A DNA stretch of 64,000 nucleotides from assembly GCF_003428645.1 (NCBI RefSeq), contig NZ_QVQH01000010.1:1-64000 (forward strand). The letters are read 5' to 3'. This stretch comes from Geodermatophilus marinus (GTDB lineage Bacteria; Actinomycetota; Actinomycetes; Mycobacteriales; Geodermatophilaceae). Position 1 is the first letter of the stretch. Every line of letters begins with the position of its first letter. Of the stretch, positions 44,258-51,998 are shown in pieces. The notes beneath the pieces are model-generated. The model was not told where the DNA came from and made no database searches. It saw only the letters and a list, made by a program, of their open reading frames with translations. The position numbers were made by a program, and so were the translations under genes.

Positions 44258-45625
44258 TCAGCCCGGCGCCCGCCACGCCGGCGGTGCGTCGCCGAGCAGC
44301 CGCGCCGGGGCGGTCCACGGCGGGGACCCCGGCGGGCCGACGAGCGCGACCTCGCCGTCGGGCGACGGCAGCCGCACCAGCCAGGGCCCCGGGTCGTCCG
44401 GGGGGACGCCGTCCTCCGGGCCGGTGCGCGGGGCGGCCAGCAGCGCGGCGGCGGTGCGGGCCAGGGAGAGCTCCCCGAACCAGCCACCGCCCTCGGTCCG
44501 CCGCCGGTGCAGCGCCGCCAGCACGGCGGCCGCCGCCAGGTGCCCGGTGGCGTGGTCGAGGGCCTGCGCCGGCAGCACGCCCGGGGTGGCCCCGTCCCCG
44601 CAGACCGCGGCGATCCCGGTGGCCGCCTGCACCAGCGAGTCGAAACCCCGGCGCCCGCCCCACGGCCCCTCCGCGCCCCAGGCCGACAGCCGGACCACGA
44701 CCAGGTGCGGGTGCCGCTCGAGCACCGCCTCCGGGGCGAGGCCGAGCCGGTCCAGCGCGCCGGGCCGGTAGCCCTGCACGACCACGTCCGCCGCCGCGAG
44801 CAGCTCGTCGGCGGTGCGCCGGCCCGCAGCGGAGGCCAGGTCGAGCACCGCGTGCCGCTTGCCGGGGCCGGTGTCGACCAGCTGCCCGGGGTCCTCGGGC
44901 AGCCGCGGGCCGTCGAGCCGGAGCACGTCGGCACCGTGGGAGGCCAGCGTGCGGGTGGCGACCGGCCCCGCGATCACCCGGGTGAGGTCCAGCACCCGCG
45001 GCCCCCCGGCCGCGGGGCCGCGGGGCGGGCCGGGGACGGCGCGGCGCAGCGCCACCAGCGGCCGGCCGGCCACCGCCCGACCCGGCGGGGAGGCGGCCCA
45101 CACCCCGGGCTCCCGGACGGCGGCCGCGGCACCCCCGGCGGCCACCACCGCCGACTCCAGCTCGGCGGCGGGCGCCCGCGCCGCGGCCCGCGCGACGTCC
45201 GGCCCGAGGACGGCCAGGGCGGCCGCCCGGTGGTGCGGGTAGTTGGCGTGCAGGCGCAGCCAGCCGTCCGCGGTCGGCCAGAAGCGGGACAGCGGGTGGA
45301 ACCCGGGGGCCACCGGCCGGCCGGCGACCGCGGCGTACCGCTCGCTGCGGAAGGCCAGCCCCACGGCGGCGGCGTCGAGGTCCAGCGGCGCGCCGCCGTC
45401 CGCCCCGCCGTCCGCGCCGCCGTCCGTGCCGGCGCCCGCGCCACCACCGAGGAGCCGCGCGGCCGCCAGCTGCGCGGCCACCGCGCCCAGCGCGAGGTCG
45501 GGCACCGGCAGCACGCCGGCGAGACCGGTCGCGCCGCGGACCCGCAGCGGAGGTGGCACGCCCTCCAGCCCCAGGAGGGGCCAGACCTCGCCGAGCAGGC
45601 CGCTGCCCGCCGGGACGCCGGTCAC
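44258..45625 (-). CDS. CaiB/BaiF-type (family III) CoA transferase
   Basis: 455 residues with two halves related to family III CoA transferases. The C-terminal half is clearest: VLDLTRVIAGPVATRTLASHGADVLRLDG, then VDTGPGKRHAVLDL, ADVVVQGYRPGAL and LVVVRLSAWG. The N-terminal half is shorter and more diverged, with a run of DGGADGG repeats. Moves CoA between acyl groups, substrate unknown. Its GTG overlaps the stop of the PucR-type regulator (GTGA, 45622-45625), so the two form an operon. Confidence 0.85.
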   Translation of the reverse strand: MTGVPAGSGLLGEVWPLLGLEGVPPPLRVRGATGLAGVLPVPDLALGAVAAQLAAARLLGGGAGAGTDGGADGGADGGAPLDLDAAAVGLAFRSERYAAVAGRPVAPGFHPLSRFWPTADGWLRLHANYPHHRAAALAVLGPDVARAAARAPAAELESAVVAAGGAAAAVREPGVWAASPPGRAVAGRPLVALRRAVPGPPRGPAAGGPRVLDLTRVIAGPVATRTLASHGADVLRLDGPRLPEDPGQLVDTGPGKRHAVLDLASAAGRRTADELLAAADVVVQGYRPGALDRLGLAPEAVLERHPHLVVVRLSAWGAEGPWGGRRGFDSLVQAATGIAAVCGDGATPGVLPAQALDHATGHLAAAAVLAALHRRRTEGGGWFGELSLARTAAALLAAPRTGPEDGVPPDDPGPWLVRLPSPDGEVALVGPPGSPPWTAPARLLGDAPPAWRAPG

Positions 45626-46806
45626 GGCTCGCGCACCCCGAGCGCGAGGGTGAGCTCCAGGACGCTGCGGGGGTCCTCCAGCCGGGCGCCGAACAGCTCC
45701 CGCAGCTGGCCCATCCGGTAGCGGACGGTCTGCGGGTGCACGAACAGCTCCGCCGCGACCCGCTCCCGGCGGCCCTGGTGCAGCAGCCAGGAGCGCAGCG
45801 TCTCGGCCAGCTTCTCCTGGGGCCCGGGCGCCAGGCCCTCCAGCGGCGCCAGCACCTGGCCGCGCAGGTCGCTCAGCGCCTCGCCGTCGGCCCGCAGCAC
45901 CAGCTCGGCCAGCCGGCGCTCGGTGTCGACCGGGTCGTCGCCGTCCGGGCGCAGCCCGAGCTGGCGGGCCCGCAGCGCCCGGGAGTACGACGTCCGGGCC
46001 TCCTGCCACGGCCGCGCCGGACCCACCACCGCCTGGCGGCCCCGCAGCGCCCGCAGCAGCCCGGCCCGCGCCCGGCCCTCGGCGTCGGGGACCAGCAGCA
46101 CCGCCCGGTCGGTGCCCGGCTCGGCGCCCGGCGCGTCGTCGCCGGCCTGGAGGGTGCGGGCGTCGAGCTGGGCCAGCGCGCCGCGGGCCCGCTCCTCGGG
46201 CAGCAGCACGGCGGTGAGGGTGCGCGGCGGGGTCCAGTCCGCCCGCTCGGCGGCGACCACCAGGTCGTAGGCGGGGCCACCGGTGAGGACCAGCCCGGCC
46301 AGCCGCTCCAGGTGCCGCCGCCGCGCCCAGCCGCTGCTGGCCAGCTGGTCGGCGTGACCGGCCACGCTGGAGGCCGACAGCTGGTCGATGTAGGCGAAGA
46401 CCAGCTCGGCGAACCGGGCCAGCCCCTCGACGGGCATGCCGGCGGCCACCGCCGTCTCGGCCATGTGCCGCCAGGCCACCCGCGCGCCCACCCGGTAGGC
46501 GGCCAGCAGGGCGTCCATCGAGCGGCCGTTGCGGGCCTCGCCGCGCCCCAGGGCGTAGGCACCCTCCAGCGCCGGGCCGATGGGCCGGCTCGCGTCGGCG
46601 CCGCCGGTGGCCGTGGCCAGCTCCAGGAAGCCGCCGAGGGCGAGGGCGACCGCCTTCTCGATGGCCCGGCCCATGTCGCCGCGGAAGGCCTCCGTGTAGC
46701 TCGGGACCTCCACGACGATCGCCGCCACCGTCTCCCCGGCCACCGCCGGGAGGTCGGCCCGCATCGCCTCCGCGACCTCCGGCGGGAAGGTCCGTTCCGG
46801 CGCCAT
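45622..46806 (-). CDS. PucR/CdaR-family transcriptional regulator
   Basis: 394 residues. An N-terminal helical sensor region (about 1-170), a GGDEF-like degenerate middle domain, and a C-terminal PucR-type helix-turn-helix (LRSWLLHQGRRERVAAELFV, then HPQTVRYRMGQLRELFG). The ATG at 46806 has GGGAGG upstream. It is transcribed divergently from the ferredoxin reductase-desaturase genes and together with the CoA transferase, so it may control either. The target is inferred from position only. Confidence 0.85.
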   Translation of the reverse strand: MAPERTFPPEVAEAMRADLPAVAGETVAAIVVEVPSYTEAFRGDMGRAIEKAVALALGGFLELATATGGADASRPIGPALEGAYALGRGEARNGRSMDALLAAYRVGARVAWRHMAETAVAAGMPVEGLARFAELVFAYIDQLSASSVAGHADQLASSGWARRRHLERLAGLVLTGGPAYDLVVAAERADWTPPRTLTAVLLPEERARGALAQLDARTLQAGDDAPGAEPGTDRAVLLVPDAEGRARAGLLRALRGRQAVVGPARPWQEARTSYSRALRARQLGLRPDGDDPVDTERRLAELVLRADGEALSDLRGQVLAPLEGLAPGPQEKLAETLRSWLLHQGRRERVAAELFVHPQTVRYRMGQLRELFGARLEDPRSVLELTLALGVREP

Positions 46807-46900
46807 GCCACCTCCCGCTGTTCGCCGGGAACAATATCCGTCCCGACGTTCACGTCCAGGGCACAGGTAATTGCACCCCCTGCTGGGAACGATCAGAAGC
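46807..46900. promoter_or_regulatory. Divergent promoter region between PucR regulator and ferredoxin reductase genes
   Basis: The 94-base gap holds GTTCGCCGGGAAC, a short dyad with GTTC/GAAC arms (near 46820), and an AT-richer stretch. Both genes must start transcription here. The dyad is a candidate operator, perhaps for the PucR-type regulator itself. Confidence 0.3.
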
Positions 46901-48001
46901 ATGACCGCGACCGTCCCGCGCCCTTCCCCGGCCCGGCCGGCCCTGAGCGCGCTGCGCGACCGGGCGCTGCGCCTCGCCGAGCTCGTCACCACGCCCGTCC
47001 TGCCCGCCGACTACCTCGACATGGTGAACCCCCTGCGGGCCGGCACCGACCTGCGCGGTCGCGTCGAGGCCGTGCAGCACGAGACCCGGGACGCCGCGAC
47101 GCTGGTCATCCGCCCCGGTGCCGACTGGCAGCCGCACGTGCCCGGGCAGTGGATCCGGATCGGCGTGGACGTCGACGGGGTCCGGATGTGGCGGGCCTAC
47201 TCGCTGACCTCCGACCTCACCCGCGCCGACGGCTGCATCAGCATCACCGTCAAGGCCATCCCCGGGGGCAAGGTCAGCAACCACCTCGTCCGCCGGGTGC
47301 GGCCCGGCACGCTGGTGCACCTGGACCAGGCGACCGGCGAGTTCGTGCTGCCCGACGCGCGGCCGGAGAAGGTGCTGTTCGTGACGGCGGGGTCCGGCAT
47401 CACCCCGGTCATGGGGATGCTGCGCAACCACCCCGAGCTCGACGACGTCGTCCTCGTGCACTCCGCGCCCACCCCCGACGACGTCGTCTTCGGCGCCGAG
47501 CTCCGGGCCCTGGCCGCCACCGGCCGGATCCGCCTGGTCGAGCAGCACACCGACACCGCCGGCCTGCTCGACCCGGCCGGGGTGGCCGCGCTCGTGCCCG
47601 ACCTCGCCGAGCGGGCCACCTGGGCCTGCGGCCCGGTGGCGATGCTCGACGCGCTGCAGGAGCACTGGGACGCCGCCGGGCTCGGGGAGCGCCTGGTCAC
47701 CGAGCGGTTCCGCCCGGCGGTCGCCGCGACCGGCGAGGGCGGCACGGTGTCGTTCACCCGCACCGGCGCGACCGTCGAGGCCGACGGCGCCACCCCGATC
47801 CTCGACGCCGCCGAGGAGGCCGGCGTCCTCATGCCCAGCGGGTGCCGCATGGGCATCTGCTACGGCTGCGTGCTCCCGCTGCGCGAGGGCGCCGTCCGCG
47901 ACCTGCGCACCGGCGAGGTCACCACGGCGGCGCCGGGCGACGGCGTGATCGTCCAGACCTGCGTCAGCGCCGCCGCCGGCGCCTGCTCCCTCGACCACTG
48001 A
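46901..48001 (+). CDS. Ferredoxin reductase with 2Fe-2S domain, partner of the desaturase
   Basis: 366 residues. A FAD-binding barrel (about 50-145; WRAYSLTSDLTRAD) is followed by an NAD(P)-binding domain (VLFVTAGSGITPVMGML and TWACGPVAMLDAL) and a C-terminal plant-type 2Fe-2S ferredoxin domain with CRMGICYGC and a later Cys. This is the arrangement of the mycobacterial Rv3230c protein, which feeds electrons to the fatty acyl desaturase DesA3. The desaturase gene follows 31 bases downstream. Confidence 0.9.
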   Translation: MTATVPRPSPARPALSALRDRALRLAELVTTPVLPADYLDMVNPLRAGTDLRGRVEAVQHETRDAATLVIRPGADWQPHVPGQWIRIGVDVDGVRMWRAYSLTSDLTRADGCISITVKAIPGGKVSNHLVRRVRPGTLVHLDQATGEFVLPDARPEKVLFVTAGSGITPVMGMLRNHPELDDVVLVHSAPTPDDVVFGAELRALAATGRIRLVEQHTDTAGLLDPAGVAALVPDLAERATWACGPVAMLDALQEHWDAAGLGERLVTERFRPAVAATGEGGTVSFTRTGATVEADGATPILDAAEEAGVLMPSGCRMGICYGCVLPLREGAVRDLRTGEVTTAAPGDGVIVQTCVSAAAGACSLDH

Positions 48002-48032
48002 CCTGCTCCCCCGACCCCCGAGAGGCCTGCCC

Positions 48033-49241
48033 GTGACCGTCCTGCAGAAGAAGCCCGTCAACCCGATCGCCCACCTCACCGCCGACGACATCGAGCTCAT
48101 CGGCAAGGAGCTCGACGAGATCCGCCAGGGGGTCGTGGAGTCCCGCGGCGAGGCCGACGCGCGCTACATCCGCCGCGTCATCGACGTCCACCGGAAGGTC
48201 GAGCTCGGCAGCCGCGCCGTCCTGCTGGCGTCGGGGTTCGCCCCCGCGTGGGTGCTCGGGACCATCGGCCTGTCGGTGGCCAAGATCCTCGAGAACATGG
48301 AGATCGGGCACAACATCCTGCACGGGCAGTGGGACTGGATGCGCGACCCGAAGATCCACTCCACGACGTGGGAGTGGGACATGGCCAGCCCGGCCGAGCA
48401 GTGGAAGCACTCGCACAACGAGCTGCACCACACGTACACGAACGTCGTCGGCAAGGACAACGACCTCGGCTACGGCATCATGCGGGTCGACGAGGACCAG
48501 CCGTGGCAGCCGTTCCACCTCGGCCAGCCGCTCTGGAGCTTCGTCAACGCCTGCTTCTTCGAGTACGGGATCGCCGCCTACGACCTGGAGCTCGGCGCGG
48601 TCATCGCCAAGAAGCAGACCGGTGACCCGGAGTTCCGCGAGCGCGCCCGGGCCGTGCTGCGCAAGATCGGCAAGCAGGCCCGCAAGGACTACCTGGTGCA
48701 CCCGCTGCTGTCGGGCCCCAACTTCCTCCCGACCCTCGCCGCCAACTTCGTGGCCAACCTGGCCCGCAACCTGTGGTCGAACTCCGTCATCCTCTGCGGG
48801 CACTTCCCCGAGGGCGTGGAGACCTTCGAGAAGCGATCGATCGACGGCGAGACCCGCGGCGAGTGGTACCTGCGCCAGATGCTCGGCTCGGCCAACATCT
48901 CCGGCTCGAAGGCCATGCACGTCATGACCGGGAACCTCTCGCACCAGATCGAGCACCACCTGTTCCCCGACCTGCCCAGCAACCGCTACGCCGAGATCGC
49001 GCCGAGGATCCGGGACCTGTTCGAGCGCTACGGGCTCACCTACCACACCGCCCCGCTGCCGCAGCAGGTCGCGTCCGCCTGGCACAAGATCATCCGGCTG
49101 TCGCTGCCCAACGGCTGGCTGGAGAACACGACGGCCCGGAACCTGCCCACCCAGCTGGTCAACCTGTGGAAGATGACCACCGGGAAGCCCCGGGTCCGCC
49201 GCCGGCTCCTCCGCGAGCAGGCCGCCATGGCCGCCGCCTGA
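48033..49241 (+). CDS. Membrane acyl-CoA/acyl-lipid desaturase (DesA3-like)
   Basis: 402 residues. Three histidine boxes bind the di-iron centre: HNILHGQWD (HxxxH), HSHNELHHT and HQIEHHLF. Two hydrophobic regions anchor it in the membrane. It should add a cis double bond to long-chain acyl groups, using electrons from the reductase upstream. This lowers membrane viscosity in cold or dry conditions. The GTG start follows GAGAGG. A strong terminator follows. Confidence 0.91.
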   Translation: MTVLQKKPVNPIAHLTADDIELIGKELDEIRQGVVESRGEADARYIRRVIDVHRKVELGSRAVLLASGFAPAWVLGTIGLSVAKILENMEIGHNILHGQWDWMRDPKIHSTTWEWDMASPAEQWKHSHNELHHTYTNVVGKDNDLGYGIMRVDEDQPWQPFHLGQPLWSFVNACFFEYGIAAYDLELGAVIAKKQTGDPEFRERARAVLRKIGKQARKDYLVHPLLSGPNFLPTLAANFVANLARNLWSNSVILCGHFPEGVETFEKRSIDGETRGEWYLRQMLGSANISGSKAMHVMTGNLSHQIEHHLFPDLPSNRYAEIAPRIRDLFERYGLTYHTAPLPQQVASAWHKIIRLSLPNGWLENTTARNLPTQLVNLWKMTTGKPRVRRRLLREQAAMAAA

Positions 49242-49258
49242 TCCACCGCGCACGCAGC

Positions 49259-49293
49259 GGGGCCCGGGACGGCGATCCGCCGTCCCGGGCCCC
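49259..49293 (+). terminator. Strong terminator after the desaturase gene
   Basis: A perfect 15-bp stem GGGGCCCGGGACGGC/GCCGTCCCGGGCCCC with the 5-base loop GATCC, followed by TCTGT. It lies between the convergent desaturase and secreted hydrolase genes and can serve both. Confidence 0.8.
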
Positions 49294-49313
49294 TCTGTCG
49301 CCTCAGCGGCCGG

Positions 49314-51221
49314 TCAGGGCCGCAGTGCCGGCTGCGGGAAGTTGAGCGACAGCAGCACCGACGGGTCCTGGACCGGCACCTCCCACACCTCGCCACCTCC
49401 GTCGGGGTCGACGACCTCACCGCGGCCGAGGAAGGCGGCCACCTGCGCCTGCCCCTGCAGCGCCGAGGGGTGGGTCAGCACCAGCAGGAACGAGTGCGGG
49501 TTGGGAAGCGGCGGCGTCGCCCGGTCGTTGCGGTAGAGGCTGGTCCGCGACCACAGGTTCCCGGCGTCGACGATCGTGTACGACGTCGGGTTGGGCACCG
49601 TCTGGTCACCGAAGGCCACCTGCACCAGCACCCGCTCCGGCTCGATGAGCGGGGCGAACGTCTCCGGGCTGCCCGGGCGGGACAGCCAGGTCGACCGGGC
49701 CAGGTACTCCTGGATCTCCACCGCACCGGGCACGGTCACCGTCACCGGGCCCTCACCGCGCAGTGGCAGCTGCTCCTGGAAGTAGTTGCGGGTCGGGTCG
49801 GTGCTGTTGAGCAGCCCGGCCGCCTGCAGCGACGCGGTGGTCAGCGGGCGGAACGCCGGCGACAGGCGCGCGATCTCGCTGATCGGCCCGCCGGGCACGT
49901 TGAGCACCGAGCGGGTGACCGCCGGGTCGGCACCGGTCAGCATCGTGCCGTAGATGCCACCGAAGCTCTGCCCGAAGTAGGTCACGTCCTCGCCGGAGAG
50001 GTCCGGCGTCCCGTCGCCGTCGACGTCCGTGCCGCCGAGGGAGCGCACCAGGGTCATGATGTCCGCGGCAGTCTGCCGCAGCGCGTCCCGGGAGGACTGG
50101 GCCGCGGCCGCGCCGGTGGCCGAGGATCCCTCGGTGGACTCGATGTCGCCGTCCCGGTCCTGGTCGATCCCGCGCCCGTAGGCGGGGATGGTCGTCGTCG
50201 TGCCCCCGCTGGTGACGACCCAGCCGCTCTCGGGCCCGTACCCGTGGCCGACCACGTTGGTGGCGATGGTGGCGATGCCGTTCTTCGCGTTCTCGACCGC
50301 CGCGAGGAAGACGGCGTTGGTCGAGCTCGTGAACCCGTGGCCGAACACGGCCACCGGCCAGCCGCCTGCGGGCGGCGTTCCCGGGGGCAGCACGGCGACG
50401 AAGGGCAGCTGCTCGGCCTCGACCGGGCGAGGACCGGATTCCCCGGTCGGCGTCTGGGGGATGGTGACGTCGGGCGTGAGCCAGGAGGGCGCCTGGAACG
50501 AGCCGAAGGCGATGGTGCCGCCGAGGGCGGCCGTGGGGACGGGGGTCGACGTCGGCGCGGGGTCGGTGACACCGCGGTCGGTGGCCCAGGCGACCGTCGT
50601 CCCCCGTGCCGGGAAGGCCCCCTGCACCTGCAGGGCCGGGTCGTCGATCCCGACGGCGGCGAAGGCCTCGCCGCCGTCGACCTGCCGCTGGATGTCCAGC
50701 AGCCCGTCGGTGGCGCTCATCGTCGTGAACGTCTCCTGGGTGGCCCTGTTCGCCGGGCCGCCCTGCACCCGGAGCCGGTACGTGGTGCCGGGGGCCAGCT
50801 GCTCGGCCGGGTGCGCGTACAGCGTGTTGGTGTCCGGGTCCCAGACCACCCGGTCGACGCCGGTGCGCCACGGGCCGCGGGCCTCCTGCAGGGTGATCCG
50901 CGCGGCCGTCTCCGCCGGGTCGACCGGGCCGCTGAACTGCACGGCGATCCGCGGGTCGAGGTCGAAGCCGTCGAGCTGGTTCAGCTGCCGCACCAGGCCC
51001 TGGACGATCGGCGCGGCGGCCGGGTCGACGGGCAGGTCCACCCGCCGGCCGGTCAGCTGGGCCGGGTCGGGGACGGTGAGGGTGTCGGTCGGGAAGACCG
51101 AGACCGGCTGCGCTTTCGGCGGTCCGGCCGCGGCCGGGGTGGCGGTGACCGAGAGGGCGGTCGCCAGGGCCAGTGAACCGGTGACCGACAGGGTCACCCG
51201 GCGCCAGCGTCGTTGCTGCAC
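49314..51221 (-). CDS. Secreted alpha/beta hydrolase, lipase-like, with an Ig-like domain
   Basis: 635 residues. Signal peptide (about 1-32, ending ATPAAAG). Then a bacterial Ig-like domain (about 60-160; VQFSGPVDPAETAARITL, LAPGTTYRLRV) and an alpha/beta hydrolase domain with nucleophile elbow TYFGQSFGGIYG. Two Asp-rich loops, DQDRDGDIE and DVDGDGTPD, look like calcium-binding loops. It resembles the Pla-1/cef-type extracellular lipases. The likely active-site Ser is in GQSFGG; the His is probably in NPHSFLLVL or nearby. The GTG at 51221 has GAGGAG upstream. Confidence 0.82.
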   Translation of the reverse strand: MQQRRWRRVTLSVTGSLALATALSVTATPAAAGPPKAQPVSVFPTDTLTVPDPAQLTGRRVDLPVDPAAAPIVQGLVRQLNQLDGFDLDPRIAVQFSGPVDPAETAARITLQEARGPWRTGVDRVVWDPDTNTLYAHPAEQLAPGTTYRLRVQGGPANRATQETFTTMSATDGLLDIQRQVDGGEAFAAVGIDDPALQVQGAFPARGTTVAWATDRGVTDPAPTSTPVPTAALGGTIAFGSFQAPSWLTPDVTIPQTPTGESGPRPVEAEQLPFVAVLPPGTPPAGGWPVAVFGHGFTSSTNAVFLAAVENAKNGIATIATNVVGHGYGPESGWVVTSGGTTTTIPAYGRGIDQDRDGDIESTEGSSATGAAAAQSSRDALRQTAADIMTLVRSLGGTDVDGDGTPDLSGEDVTYFGQSFGGIYGTMLTGADPAVTRSVLNVPGGPISEIARLSPAFRPLTTASLQAAGLLNSTDPTRNYFQEQLPLRGEGPVTVTVPGAVEIQEYLARSTWLSRPGSPETFAPLIEPERVLVQVAFGDQTVPNPTSYTIVDAGNLWSRTSLYRNDRATPPLPNPHSFLLVLTHPSALQGQAQVAAFLGRGEVVDPDGGGEVWEVPVQDPSVLLSLNFPQPALRP

Positions 51222-51368
51222 GTGAGCTCCTCGCTCTAGGGAGCCCTCTTCCTAGCTGATGGTGATCGGTGCCACACAACCCACCCCCCGTCCGGGGGAA
51301 CGCCCGGCCCCCCGCGGCCTCGAGGACCGGCCTCGACGCACCGGCAGCGCCCGGGCAGGGTGTCGGTC

Positions 51369-51824
51369 ATGAGCCACCTGCTCGACGGCGCGGCGTACTC
51401 ACGCCGGGCCGACCAGCGGGTCGTGGGCCGGACGCGCTTCGTCGCCACCGGCGCGCAGACCCGCGGCGACCTGGGGGTGTTCGAGGTGACCCTGCCGCCG
51501 GGCGGCGGCGGGCCGGGCCCGCACCTGCACCGGACGTTCAGCGAGTCCTTCCACGTGCTCGAGGGCCGGCTGCGGGTGCTCGACGGATCCACGTGGAACA
51601 CCGCCGGACCGGGGGACTTCGTGTACGTGCCCCGGTCGGGGGTGCACGGCTTCGCCGCGCTGGAGGACGAGGGCTGCCGCTTCCTGATCCTGTTCACCCC
51701 CGGCGCGCCGCGGGAGGGCTACTTCGAGGGGATGGCGGCCCTGCACGCGGGAGGCCGGACGCCGACGACCGAGGAGGTCGACGAGCTGGCCGCGCGGCAC
51801 GACCAGCTCAACCTGCGGAACTGA
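51369..51824 (+). CDS. Cupin-domain protein
   Basis: 151 residues. A single cupin barrel with the metal-site motif GPHLHRTFSESFHVLEG (two His, one Glu, third His nearby) and the second motif GDFVYVPRSGVHGF. Function not fixed; such proteins are dioxygenases, isomerases or sensors. Starts at the ATG at 51369. A parS-like sequence with one mismatch lies inside (51586-51599). Confidence 0.85.
   Translation: MSHLLDGAAYSRRADQRVVGRTRFVATGAQTRGDLGVFEVTLPPGGGGPGPHLHRTFSESFHVLEGRLRVLDGSTWNTAGPGDFVYVPRSGVHGFAALEDEGCRFLILFTPGAPREGYFEGMAALHAGGRTPTTEEVDELAARHDQLNLRN
51586..51599. promoter_or_regulatory. Degenerate parS-like site
   Basis: GATCCACGTGGAAC differs from the GTTCCACGTGGAAC palindrome at one position. 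It lies inside the cupin gene. Confidence 0.4.
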
Positions 51825-51885
51825 CCGGGACGCGCGTCCAGCGCCGGCGCCTGCGGGGCCGTGCCGCCTCCACGAGGCCCCCTGC

Positions 51886-51899
51886 GTCCCACGTGGAAC
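51886..51899. promoter_or_regulatory. Degenerate parS-like site
   Basis: GTCCCACGTGGAAC differs from the perfect palindrome at one position. It is in the gap after the cupin gene, 300 bases from the previous degenerate site. Confidence 0.45.
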
Positions 51900-51901
51900 C
51901 G

Positions 51902-51935
51902 GAGCGGCCCGGGAGCGCATGGTCCCGGGCCGCTC
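51902..51935. terminator. Bidirectional terminator between the cupin gene and dnaB
   Basis: A perfect 13-bp stem GAGCGGCCCGGGA/TCCCGGGCCGCTC with an 8-base loop, in the convergent gap between the cupin gene and dnaB. Confidence 0.7.
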
Positions 51936-51998
51936 GGGTTCGACGTCCGGCGACCCGCGCGGCGCCTCCGCACCACTGCCGCGTCGGGGCGCCGCTGC

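Noticed and set aside
44258..46834. An 858-codon minus-strand frame suggesting a fusion of regulator and CoA transferase
   Set aside because: The first 400 codons are the wrong frame of the PucR gene. The two genes overlap by GTGA and are separate proteins.
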